Origin: an uncultured Kangiella sp.
GTDB lineage: Bacteria > Pseudomonadota > Gammaproteobacteria > Enterobacterales > Kangiellaceae
NCBI GenBank assembly: GCA_950096615.1
Contig: CATNCP010000012.1
Coordinates: 1-63,169 of the forward strand
Length of the DNA: 63,169 nt
Reading direction: 5' to 3'
Part shown: positions 31,301-38,998 of the stretch, piece after piece
Layout of the letters: each line of letters begins with the position of its first letter
How positions within the stretch are numbered: position 1 is the stretch's first letter
Program-made: the position numbers and the translations under genes
Notes under the pieces: model-generated
The model's input: only the letters and a program-made list of their open reading frames with translations
The model's database searches: none
Told to the model about the DNA's origin: nothing

Positions 31301-34300
31301 GGCACAACAACCGTGGTGATCCCAGCGGGTGCAACATCAGCAGTCGTTAATGTTGGCGTGGTGAACGACAACTTATTAGAAGGCGATGAAACCGTTGTTG
31401 CAACGATTACGACCGTCAGCAACGGTACCATTGGTACGGCGACTGACACAGTAACAATTGCAGACAACGATAACGCAAGCGTTACAGTTGAAGACGTCAC
31501 GGTAACAGAAGCGGCGGGTACAGCAACTTTCACCATTACTCTAAATGGTGCAGTAGCTGGCGGCACGGATGTGAACTACAGCTTCACTGACGGCACGGCG
31601 ACTGGCGGCAATACAGATTATGACAGTACGGCTGGTACTGTAACCTTCACGGGTACTGACGGTGAAACGCAAACCTTTACGGTAGCGATTACTGATGACG
31701 CGATTGTCGAAGGCGATGAAACCTTCACGGTTAACTTGGACGCAGTTAATGCACTAGTAACCGATACCGATACGGCTCTTGGCACGATCACCGATAACGA
31801 CAACGCGACGGTAACGGTAAACGACGTAACGATTGATGAAGCGGGCGGTAATGCTATCTTCACAGTGACGTTGAATGGCGATGTTGCCGGTGGCGTGAGC
31901 TTCGATTACACCACGAATGATGGTTCAGCGACGGTTGCTGACGGTGACTACACGGCTGTGTCGGGCACTGAAACCTTCACGGGTACGGATGGTGAGACGA
32001 TTACGATTAGCGTCCCAATCCTTAACGACGCGATTGTTGAAGGCGATGAAACCTTTACTTTAGATCTGAGCAACTTGAACAACGCAGGCGTAACCTTTGC
32101 CGATGATCAAGGGCAAGGCACGATCACGGATAACGATAACGCCACAGTTGCGATTAACGACGTCACCGTGAACGAAGCGGATGGTACAGCGGACTTTACC
32201 GTGACCTTGACGGGTGATGTTCAAGGTGGCGTAAGCTTCGATTACACCACGAATGACGGTACAGCGACGGTTGCTGACGGTGACTACACGGCGACGTCTG
32301 GCAGCGATACCTTCACCGGTACCGATGGCGAGACGATTACAATTAGTGTGCCGATTACCGACGACGCGATTGTTGAAGGCACTGAAAACTTCACGGTTGA
32401 TTTAAGCAACTTGAATAACGGTAGCGTGACCTTTAGCGATGACCAAGGTCAGGGCACCATTACGGATAACGACAATGCGACGGTAGCGATTAATGACGTT
32501 ACGATTGCAGAAGATGGTATGAACGCCATCTTCACAGTGACGTTAACGGGCGAAGTTCAAGGCGGCTTTACGCTGGACTACACCACGAATGACGGCAGCG
32601 CAGCGGCACCAGGTGATTACACCACAGACGCTGGCACGTTAACCTTCGCGGGTACTCCGGGCGAGACACAAACTATTACTGTGCCAATCATCAACGATAA
32701 CACGGTAGAAGGTAATGAAACCTTCACGGTTGACCTTAGCGCTTTAAGTAACGGTAGCGTGACGTTTGCGGATGACCAAGGTCTTGGCACCATTACGGAT
32801 AACGACGCAGCGACGGTGTCGGTGAATGACGTCACTGTGAACGAAGCCGATGGTACGGCCGACTTTACCGTGACTTTAACCGGTGACGTTCAAGGCGGCG
32901 TAAGCTTCGACTACACCACGAATGATGGCAGCGCGACAGCGGGCAGTGACTACACGGCGACGTCGGGCACTGATACGTTCGCGGGTACGGACGGTGAGAC
33001 GATTGTTATCAGCGTTCCGATTACTGACGATGTGTTGGTTGAAGGTACCGAAGACTTCACGTTTGATTTAAGTAACCTAACGACTGGCGGCGTGACCTTT
33101 AGCGACGACCAGGGTCTGGGTACGATCAACGATAACGATAACGCGGAAGTAACGGTGAATGATGTAACCGTTAATGAAAATGCGGGCACAGCAACCTTTA
33201 CGATTACTCTAGACAACGATGTTGTCGGTGGAACGGTCGTGAACTATAGCTTCACAGACGGTACAGCGACTGGCGGTGATGATTTTGATAACACTGCAGG
33301 TAGCGTGACCTTTACTGGTACAGCCGGTGAGACGCAAACGTTTGACGTGGCAATCACTGACGACACTATTGTCGAAGGTAGCGAAGACTTTACCGTCAAT
33401 ATTGATGCGGTGAATCCATTAGTTACCGATACTGACACAGGTCTAGGTACTATTACTGATAATGACAACCTAGAAGTATCGATTGTGGCGACGACTGCTG
33501 CAGCTTCTGAGCCTAATTCAAATGGCCAGTTTACGGTAAGCTTGAACACAACCAGTTCAACAGACACGACTGTCACTATTGGTTATACCGGTACTGCTAC
33601 TGACGGTAGCGATTACAACCTAAGCGGAGCATCCGGCACTACGACGGTTGTCATTCCTGCGGGAGCTACTACTGCGACTGTTGCTGTAGGAGTTATTGAT
33701 GACTTCATCACTGAAGGTGATGAAACGGTTATTGCGACTATTTCAGCGGTTAGTAACGGTACGATCGCAACAGCGACGGATACGGTAACGATTGCGGATA
33801 ACGACGCTGCTGCTGTGACTATCGAAGATGTTACTGTCGACGAAGATGCTGGCACGGCCACTTTCACTATCACACTAGATTCTGAAGTGGCTGGCGGCAC
33901 GGATGTGAACTACAGCTTCACTGACGGCACAGCAACTGGCGGTGGTACGGATTACGATAGCACCGCTGGTACCGTAACGTTCGCAGGAACAGCGAATGAA
34001 ACGCAGACATTCACGGTAGCGATTACCGATGATGCGCTGGTAGAAGGTAATGAAACCTTTACAGTGAACTTAGATGCAGTCAACCCATTAGTGACCGACA
34101 CCGATACTGCGACAGGTACCATTACTGATGATGACAATCTACAAGTATCTATCGCAGCAACAGTAGCCGCGGCTTCTGAGCCAGGTACTGACGGTGAGTT
34201 CACGGTGACGCTTAACAACGCAAGCGCAACTGACACCACGGTAACTATTGACTACACTGGTACTGCAACGGACGCTACTGACTACAACTTAACGGGTGCT

Positions 34301-37300
34301 GCTGGCACGACGACGGTTGTGATTCCAGCGGGCGACACCAGTGCGACGGTAGCGGTTGAAGTGATTGACGATACTATCGTTGAAGGAGACGAAACGGTTA
34401 TCGGTACTATCACTGCGGTATCGAACGGTAATATTAATAATGCCAGCGACACAGTAACGATTGCTGATGACGATAACTTAGTTGTTACTGTTGCAGCGTC
34501 TGATGCGACAGCAGCAGAGCCTGCGGACGATGGCGAGTTTACTTTCACGCTAAGCAACCCAAGCGCAACTGACACAACGATTACCTACACGGTAGCGGGT
34601 ACCGCAACGGCCGGTAATGATTACACCGCTTTAACTGGAACGGTAACGATTCTTGCGGGTGATACTACGGCAACTGTCTTAGTTGATACTACTGATGACA
34701 ATATCGTGGAGCCAAGCGAAACGGTAGAAATCACGATTGATACAGTGAGTAACGGTACGATTGGCGGCGCCAATACTGCGACAGTTACTATCGCTGATGA
34801 TGATACTGCAACGGTAGCGATTGATGATGTCACGGTTAACGAAGCTGACGGCAATGCCGTGTTCACAGTAACGCTAACCGGCGATGTTCAAGGCGGATTT
34901 ACGTTTGACTTCGCGACTGCGGATGGAACGGCGCTAGCGGGTAGCGACTATACAGCGACTAGCGGCACGGGAACCTTTAATGGCACCGATGGCGAAACGG
35001 TAACTATCACAGTACCGATTACTAACGATACTGTGGTTGAACCAAGTGAAGACTTCGTTGTTAACTTAACTAATCTAAGCAATGGTAGTGTGAGTTTCAC
35101 CGATGACCAAGGTCAAGCAACCATTACTGATAACGACGCATTGCAAGTTTCTATCGCAGCCACAGTAGCGGCGGCTTCTGAGCCTGCGACAGATGGTGAG
35201 TTCACGGTGACGTTGAGCACGACGAGTGCCACTGATACAACCGTAACCATTGATTACGCGGGTACTGCAACAGACGCTAGTGACTACAACCTAACGGGCG
35301 CTTCAGGCACGACGACAGTTGTGATTCCAGCAGGTAGCACGACAGCTGTTGTTACTGTTGATGTCCTTGATGATGCACTAGTAGAAGGTGATGAAACCGT
35401 TGATGCCACCATTACTGCAGTAAGCAACGGTACTATCGGTACTGCTAGCGACACGGTAACGATTGCTGACGACGATAGAAACCTTGATATTGCTCCAATC
35501 GATGAATCAACGCCTGAAAATACAGCGCACACCACAGCGCCTGCGGACTTATCGCCGGGCGATACTCCTGTAGGTGCTGTGACGTACACCATTACTGGCG
35601 GTGCGGATCAAGGCTTATTCACGATTGACCCAGCGACAGGCGAACTAACGCTAGGCGCTCAAGACTTTGAGAACCCAGCGGACGCTAATACGGACAACGT
35701 GTACGAAGTTCAAATTACAGCGACTGACTCAGCGGGTAATACTGCAACGGAAGACGCGACTGTAACGGTTACCAACGTAGCTGAGACCGCGAACTTGGAT
35801 ATGGCGCCGATTAACGAAAGCACAGCAGAGAACCAATCTCATACTACAGCTCCTGCAGATTTAACGCCTGGCGACGCACCGATTGGTACTGTGACTTACA
35901 CCATTACCGGTGGCGCAGATCAAGGCTTGTTCACGATTGACCCTGTTACTGGTGAGTTGACTATCGGACCTCAAGACTTTGAAAATCCTGTCGACGCTGA
36001 TACGGATAATGTCTACGAAGTCCAAATTACGGCGACGGATAGCGATGGAAATACTGCGGATGAATTAGCGACGGTAACTATTACCGACGTAGCTGAAACC
36101 GCGAACTTAGATATAGCGCCAATTAACGAAACGACGCCTGAGAACACGGCTCATACGACAGCGCCAGCGGACTTAACGCCGGGTGACGCTCCGATTGGTA
36201 CTGTGACTTACACCATTACCGGTGGCGCGGATCAAGGTTTATTCACGATTGATCCAGCGACGGGTGAGCTGACGCTAGGTGCTCAAGACTTTGAGAATCC
36301 AGCTGATGCGGACACCGACAACGTGTACGAAGTTCAAATCACGGCGACGGATAGTGACGGTAATACAGCGGTTGAATTAGCCACTGTTACAGTTGATAAC
36401 GTGACTGAAAACGCACCGACCGTTAATTCGCAAGTGACAAATGATGATACACCAGTGATTACGGGTACAGCGGATAGTGCTGATGACCTAACGGTTACTG
36501 TTAATGGTGTGACTTACACTGAAGGTGATGGCAACTTAGTGGACAATGGCGATGGTACTTGGACATTAACCATTCCAGCAGGAAATGAAATCCCTGACGG
36601 TACTTATGACGTCACTGCAACTACTACTGACGGCACTAACTCGCTAACTGATGCAACCACTAATGAGTTGGTCGTTGATACAGCGATTACAACGCCAACG
36701 GTAGATCCGTTAACCACGAATGATGATACGCCAGTGATTACGGGTACAGCGGATAGTGCTGATGACCTAACGGTTACTGTTAACGGTGTGACTTACACTG
36801 AAGGTGATGGCAACTTAGTTGACAATGGCGATGGCACTTGGACGTTAACGATTCCTGATGCCGACGCATTAGCTGATGGTACCTATGACGTTACTGCGAC
36901 AGTAACAGATGGCACTAACACAGCCGATGACGCCACCAATCAAGAGCTTACGGTTGATACGCAGATTACAACGCCAACGGTTGATCCTTTAACGACTACA
37001 GATGGTACGCCGGTAATTACCGGTACGGCAGATAGTGCTGATGATTTGACGGTTACTGTTAACGGTGTGACTTACACTGAAGGTGACGGCAACTTGGTCG
37101 ACAATGGTGATGGCACTTGGGCGTTAACAATCCCAGATGCGGATGTATTAACCGAAGGCACTTATGATGTGACAGCTAGCGTTGCTGATGATGCTGGTAA
37201 CTCAGCCGATGATGCAACCGCTGGCGAGTTGATTATCGAACAATCCGAGAAACCGCAACTTCGCTTGGTTAAAACGGTAAGCACGGATCAAGTACAGCTG

Positions 37301-38998
37301 GGTGACTTTGTAAGCTACACCATTACGGTAGAAAACGTTGGTACCGTTGATGTCACTGATATTCAAGTGATTGATTCACCGCCACTAGGCTTTGGTTATG
37401 TCGATAACAGTGGTGAAATTACTGACGTTAATGCTGGCAATGATGTGATAACACCTTATAAACCACTACAGTTTGAAGGTATTGATGTTGCTGAAGGCGA
37501 AACTGCTTCTATCAAGTACTTAATGCGAGTTGGCCCATCTGCGGTAGGTGCGGAACATGTGAACAGTGTGACGGCTTACTTCAATGGCGACAAAGTTAGT
37601 AACACAGCGACTGTGTCGGTATTCATGACGTCGGATCCTGACTTCGAGCAAGCGACTATCATGGGTAAAGTGTTTAACGACCGTGATGGCGACGGCTGGC
37701 AGGATGATGCAACGGCGACAGGTATTAGCGTCAGCGGTGGTATCGATGAATCTACATACATCGCAGACTCGACTACGGTTGACCGTGGCAACGGTCCACA
37801 GCCTGAAGCGGATGCAAGCGCTCCAATTAATCACGGTATTGAGCTAGGCACATTGCGTGGTCGTAACTCAGTGATGGATCCTGCCTCGAATCATACGATG
37901 GTTATTTCTCAGCTGATGAGTGAACCACGTTTCACCAACGACTTTGTCTTAACTACAGACGAAGGCACTAAGGTGATGATGGATGCCGAGGGTAATACGC
38001 GCGTTGAACACACTGGTGAAGTTGCTGATGATTTATCAGGTCAGAACCTGCGAGTTGAGCGTCACATTACACGCGTTGGCGATAGTTACCGAGTTGATTT
38101 TGTTATCAGTAACTACGGTATCTATGAGCGTGGTATTCCAGGTGTACGTATTGCGACGGTGGAAGGTTTAATTGTTGAAACCGATGCTTACGGTCGATTC
38201 CACTTGAATGCGCTAGATGTTGAAAATTACGCACGCGGTAAAAACTTCATCATGAAAGTTGACCCAGCGACGTTACCAGCAGGAAGTGTATTCACGACTG
38301 AGAACCCAAGAGTTCAACGTTTGACTCAAGGTATGTCGACACGCTTTGACTTTGGTATCAAGTTACCAGAACCCAAAGAGCCTGAGTTAGACAAGTCGAA
38401 CGCCATAGAAATCGAGTTGGGAACGGTATTATTCGATGATAACAGCATCGAAATTAAAGATAAGTACCGCTCAGCTTTAGATGATATCGCTACTAAAATT
38501 AACCAATCTAAAGGTGCGACTTTAACGATTAACGGCTATGGCGGTGGTATTCCTATCGCCCTAGACCGCGCTACGGCCTTGCGTGAAGCTATCCTCGAAA
38601 AGGTAAAAGCGAACGTTGCGCCTAACGTTAAAGTGAAAATTAATACGCATGCCGCTGAAATTGTTGATGGACGTGACTTTATTACTATTGGCGACAAGAT
38701 AGAAATCGGTCAGTTGTTCTTTGATACTGATGAATCAACAATTGGCGACAGTCAAAAAGTTGTACTAGAGACGATAGCTACATATTTAAATGAGAAGGGT
38801 GGCGGTGCTATCTGGGTGTCGGGTTATGCCGACATCAGAGGTAGCTCGGATTATAACTACCGCTTAGGTTTGAAGCGTGCAGATGCTGTGTACAGTGCAC
38901 TGAAGAAGTACTTAGGTGAAGAGTTGATTAAAAACGTAAGAATTGAGGTGGCTCCAGGCCAGTATCAAGCTTCAGCAGGAGGTGCTAGCCATGAGTAA
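22394..38998 (+). CDS. Giant secreted Calx-beta repeat protein with C-terminal OmpA-like domains
   Basis: This 5534-aa protein has a Sec signal peptide cleaved near SVMA|V (residue 39). In order it has an N-terminal DUF11/DUF7933-like domain (KAFSPTQVDFGSNSTLTITL) and about 37 Calx-beta or Calx-beta-like repeats of roughly 110 aa (about residues 225-4360), most ending in a DND or DDD. Then come three cadherin-like repeats (about 4363-4670), three Ig-like repeats (about 4673-4949), a DUF11-like domain (about 4954-5075) and an SdrD/Cna-B-like region (KVFNDRDGDGWQDD). Two OmpA-like modules end it. The second is complete (GYADIRGSSDYNYRLGLKRA); the first lacks the key Asp. The Asp-rich loops should bind calcium. 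No RTX/type I secretion signal is seen, so it may stay attached through the OmpA part, but the topology is open. Confidence 0.85.
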   Translation: MKIFGKSTMLSRTVTGSVKRIASVFFAASALLISNSVMAVDYPSTIDNTVNVTLPAGVIDNNTANNTNGGCTVADPTAAACATDSNALNVVTPEPTKAFSPTQVDFGSNSTLTITLTNTNDFDATLQSDFVDSLPTDLTLTTPANASTTCTGTLVAIDGDIDIALLQGATIPANGSCTITADVTSGFAGDYTNQLPAGSLDTGMGVSAAASADLTIGPQALIAISDVSQVETDAGTTTFTYTVSITNGVTTNADVTFDYFTTDGTAQAGSDYVAIADGSISGTIPAGDASTTITTTINGDTVVEPDETFTVTLSNISPNAVASDGVADSTIENDDAASVSVADVTVNEGDGTATINVTLTGDTSAGFDVDFATADGTATAGPLADYLANSGTLSFAGTDGEVQSITVTINDDFAIEGDETFDVNLSNITGGLATINDGTGVVTIEDNDSVVLIEFDAAADSADESITDEPRLRILGFLPNDTNINVNVTGGTATGSGTDYTNVVTVTIPAGTYDGGAGTSVPINLTVVDDNILEGDETINFELSSVNPRLVLGDADLDSNTQSTNTYTIQDNDPITVTVAANDAAAAEPADNGQFTVTLSNPNSVDTTVTYSIAGTATPTNDYTPLTGTVTIPAGDTTATIDVTVADDTIVEGDETVVITLDTTTDGTIDAGNDEATVTIADNDNAQLEVLPTSVVEGDAGTTILIYTVQFANAVTTAADVTFDFATSDGTATTADNDYVALTGSGTITAGDTSTTVSVTVNGDLTVEADETVALTISNPSSNATITTASANGTINNDDAAEVTIVANTDTAEGSGIAGQFTVSLSSPSDTDTVVDIVVGGTATSGSDYAALATSVTIPANTTSVNLDVLAIDDSLLEPTETVIVTLDTVTSGNATIGTPDNATVNITDNDAASIAIDDVTVDEAGGNAVFTVTLTGNVQGGFTVDAATADDTAAAGSDYTSTTDTLTFAGNNGETQTFTVPITDDGIAEATETFFANLSNISNGLVTIADAQGVGSITDNDNASLAIDNIAVNEGDGTATFTVTLTGDVQGGVSVDYATADNTALAGSDYTAATGTLNFSGTDGEQQTIVVSVTDDALLENSESYFVNLSNVGNAVVTLADDQGIGIINDNDNASLAIDDVTVNEGDGTATFTVTLTGDVQGGVSVDFATANDTAEAGSDYTANSGTLNFTGNDAETQTVTVTIADDAVAEPSETYFVDLSNVSNAGVTLSDAQGLGTINDNDNATLTINNVTIDEDAGTATYTVTLDNAVQGGSVVNYTFTDGTATGGVDYDNTPGSVTFAGTAGETQTFTVAIINDGVYEGDETFTVNLDAVNPVINDNDSATTIIDDEVLEVSVTASVANASEPTTNGEFTISLNTPSATDITVNLSYAGTAADPADYSLAGAAGTTTVVIPAGDTSVTVDVIVNDDATVEPTETVIATIDSVSEGTIVAATDTVNIADNDAAAVTVEDVSADEGAGTVTFTVTLNNDVAGGTNVDYSFTDGTATGGGTDYDSTGGTVTFAGTAGETQTFTVAYTDDNVTEADETFTVSLNADNPNVTDTDTATGTIEDNDVLTIDMSATIAAASEPGTDGEFTITLSNPSDTDTTVFVNYAGTATDPDDYTLVGADGTTSVVIPAGSTSATVAVDVADDALVEGSETVEATITAVSNGNIGTATDTVTIADNDSRVTVEDVSVNEADGTATFTITLEEAIAGGTDVNYSFTDGTATGGGTDYDSTGGTVTFAGTAGETQTFTVAITNDAVVEGDETFTVNLDAVNPNVIDTDTATGTIVDDDALTVSVVATTPTAQEPATNGEFTVSLSTTSATDTTVTIAYSGTATDSSDYNLTGASGTTTVVIPAGSTDAIVTVDVLDDNIVEGDETVIATITATDNGTISGATDTVTIESEDTASVTVEDVTVAEDGGSATFRITLNGEVDGGTDVTYSFTDGSATGGGTDYDSTGSTVSFTGNDGEFIDITVPIIDDAIVEFDETFTINLSASNPLVDATDVATGTITDDDTPLVTSITASVPNASEPATDGEFTINLSAESSTDTVVTIDYTGTAADPSDYSLTGAAGTTTVTIPAGDTSATVTVDVANDNVAEPSETVIATITSVNNGNIGTASDTVTIADDDNASVTVEDVSVNEGAGTATFTITLDNAVAGGTDVNYSFTDGTATGGGTDYDDTAGTVTFAGIAGETQTFTVNIIDDGLVEGDETFTVNLDAVNPQVTDTDTATGTINDNDNLQVSVIASVATASEPATDGEFTVSLSAPSATDTTVTLSYAGTAADPADYGLTGASGTTTVVILAGDTTATIAVEVADDNIVEGDETVIATIDTVSNGTIDNATDTVTITDNDNATVTVNDVTIDEAGGNAIFTVTLNGDVAGGVSFDYTTNDGSATVADGDYTAVSGTETFTGTDGETITISVPILNDAIVEGDETFTLDLSNLNNAGVTFADDQGQGTITDNDNATVAINDVTVNEADGTADFTVTLTGDVQGGVSFDYTTNDGTATVADGDYTATSGSDTFTGTDGETITISVPITDDAIVEGTENFTVDLSNLNNGSVTFSDDQGQGTITDNDNATVAINDVTIAEDGMNAIFTVTLTGEVQGGFTLDYTTNDGSAAAPGDYTTDAGTLTFAGTPGETQTITVPIINDNTVEGNETFTVDLSALSNGSVTFADDQGLGTITDNDAATVSVNDVTVNEADGTADFTVTLTGDVQGGVSFDYTTNDGSATAGSDYTATSGTDTFAGTDGETIVISVPITDDVLVEGTEDFTFDLSNLTTGGVTFSDDQGLGTIVDNDVSSVTVEDVTVDEDAGNATFTITLNGAVAGGTDVTYSFSDNTATGGGTDYDSTAGSVTFAGTDGETQTFTVAITDDAIVEGDETFNVALTASNPLVDDTDGAIGTITDDDNLVVSIAATTAAAAEGGADGEFTVSLNAVSTTDTTITIDYAGTAISPDDYNLTGASGTTTVVIPAGATSAVVNVGVVNDNLLEGDETVVATITTVSNGTIGTATDTVTIADNDNASVTVEDVTVTEAAGTATFTITLNGAVAGGTDVNYSFTDGTATGGNTDYDSTAGTVTFTGTDGETQTFTVAITDDAIVEGDETFTVNLDAVNALVTDTDTALGTITDNDNATVTVNDVTIDEAGGNAIFTVTLNGDVAGGVSFDYTTNDGSATVADGDYTAVSGTETFTGTDGETITISVPILNDAIVEGDETFTLDLSNLNNAGVTFADDQGQGTITDNDNATVAINDVTVNEADGTADFTVTLTGDVQGGVSFDYTTNDGTATVADGDYTATSGSDTFTGTDGETITISVPITDDAIVEGTENFTVDLSNLNNGSVTFSDDQGQGTITDNDNATVAINDVTIAEDGMNAIFTVTLTGEVQGGFTLDYTTNDGSAAAPGDYTTDAGTLTFAGTPGETQTITVPIINDNTVEGNETFTVDLSALSNGSVTFADDQGLGTITDNDAATVSVNDVTVNEADGTADFTVTLTGDVQGGVSFDYTTNDGSATAGSDYTATSGTDTFAGTDGETIVISVPITDDVLVEGTEDFTFDLSNLTTGGVTFSDDQGLGTINDNDNAEVTVNDVTVNENAGTATFTITLDNDVVGGTVVNYSFTDGTATGGDDFDNTAGSVTFTGTAGETQTFDVAITDDTIVEGSEDFTVNIDAVNPLVTDTDTGLGTITDNDNLEVSIVATTAAASEPNSNGQFTVSLNTTSSTDTTVTIGYTGTATDGSDYNLSGASGTTTVVIPAGATTATVAVGVIDDFITEGDETVIATISAVSNGTIATATDTVTIADNDAAAVTIEDVTVDEDAGTATFTITLDSEVAGGTDVNYSFTDGTATGGGTDYDSTAGTVTFAGTANETQTFTVAITDDALVEGNETFTVNLDAVNPLVTDTDTATGTITDDDNLQVSIAATVAAASEPGTDGEFTVTLNNASATDTTVTIDYTGTATDATDYNLTGAAGTTTVVIPAGDTSATVAVEVIDDTIVEGDETVIGTITAVSNGNINNASDTVTIADDDNLVVTVAASDATAAEPADDGEFTFTLSNPSATDTTITYTVAGTATAGNDYTALTGTVTILAGDTTATVLVDTTDDNIVEPSETVEITIDTVSNGTIGGANTATVTIADDDTATVAIDDVTVNEADGNAVFTVTLTGDVQGGFTFDFATADGTALAGSDYTATSGTGTFNGTDGETVTITVPITNDTVVEPSEDFVVNLTNLSNGSVSFTDDQGQATITDNDALQVSIAATVAAASEPATDGEFTVTLSTTSATDTTVTIDYAGTATDASDYNLTGASGTTTVVIPAGSTTAVVTVDVLDDALVEGDETVDATITAVSNGTIGTASDTVTIADDDRNLDIAPIDESTPENTAHTTAPADLSPGDTPVGAVTYTITGGADQGLFTIDPATGELTLGAQDFENPADANTDNVYEVQITATDSAGNTATEDATVTVTNVAETANLDMAPINESTAENQSHTTAPADLTPGDAPIGTVTYTITGGADQGLFTIDPVTGELTIGPQDFENPVDADTDNVYEVQITATDSDGNTADELATVTITDVAETANLDIAPINETTPENTAHTTAPADLTPGDAPIGTVTYTITGGADQGLFTIDPATGELTLGAQDFENPADADTDNVYEVQITATDSDGNTAVELATVTVDNVTENAPTVNSQVTNDDTPVITGTADSADDLTVTVNGVTYTEGDGNLVDNGDGTWTLTIPAGNEIPDGTYDVTATTTDGTNSLTDATTNELVVDTAITTPTVDPLTTNDDTPVITGTADSADDLTVTVNGVTYTEGDGNLVDNGDGTWTLTIPDADALADGTYDVTATVTDGTNTADDATNQELTVDTQITTPTVDPLTTTDGTPVITGTADSADDLTVTVNGVTYTEGDGNLVDNGDGTWALTIPDADVLTEGTYDVTASVADDAGNSADDATAGELIIEQSEKPQLRLVKTVSTDQVQLGDFVSYTITVENVGTVDVTDIQVIDSPPLGFGYVDNSGEITDVNAGNDVITPYKPLQFEGIDVAEGETASIKYLMRVGPSAVGAEHVNSVTAYFNGDKVSNTATVSVFMTSDPDFEQATIMGKVFNDRDGDGWQDDATATGISVSGGIDESTYIADSTTVDRGNGPQPEADASAPINHGIELGTLRGRNSVMDPASNHTMVISQLMSEPRFTNDFVLTTDEGTKVMMDAEGNTRVEHTGEVADDLSGQNLRVERHITRVGDSYRVDFVISNYGIYERGIPGVRIATVEGLIVETDAYGRFHLNALDVENYARGKNFIMKVDPATLPAGSVFTTENPRVQRLTQGMSTRFDFGIKLPEPKEPELDKSNAIEIELGTVLFDDNSIEIKDKYRSALDDIATKINQSKGATLTINGYGGGIPIALDRATALREAILEKVKANVAPNVKVKINTHAAEIVDGRDFITIGDKIEIGQLFFDTDESTIGDSQKVVLETIATYLNEKGGGAIWVSGYADIRGSSDYNYRLGLKRADAVYSALKKYLGEELIKNVRIEVAPGQYQASAGGASHE
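29447..30789 (+). repeat. 1343-bp intragenic duplication, copy 1
   Basis: This segment, encoding four Calx-beta repeats (residues about 2351-2799), recurs at 31784-33126 at a fixed offset of 2337 bp. By eye the two copies are practically identical at the nucleotide level, including third codon positions; one difference (C/T at 29518 and 31855) was noticed. The other repeats in the protein are diverged, so this is a recent tandem-type duplication or gene conversion. The offset equals 779 codons, so recombination between copies stays in frame. Confidence 0.9.
31784..33126 (+). repeat. 1343-bp intragenic duplication, copy 2
   Basis: Second copy of the four-repeat block at 29447-30789 (residues about 3130-3578). 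Three non-duplicated repeats lie between the copies. Identity breaks sharply at both ends: A versus C before the start, T versus C after GGGTACGAT. Confidence 0.9.

Noticed and set aside
22516-35592. Many minus-strand open frames of 65-140 codons opposite the giant gene
   Set aside because: They recur with the repeat period, are Ser/Val/Thr-rich mirror images of the plus-strand codons and lack ribosome binding sites. They are shadows.
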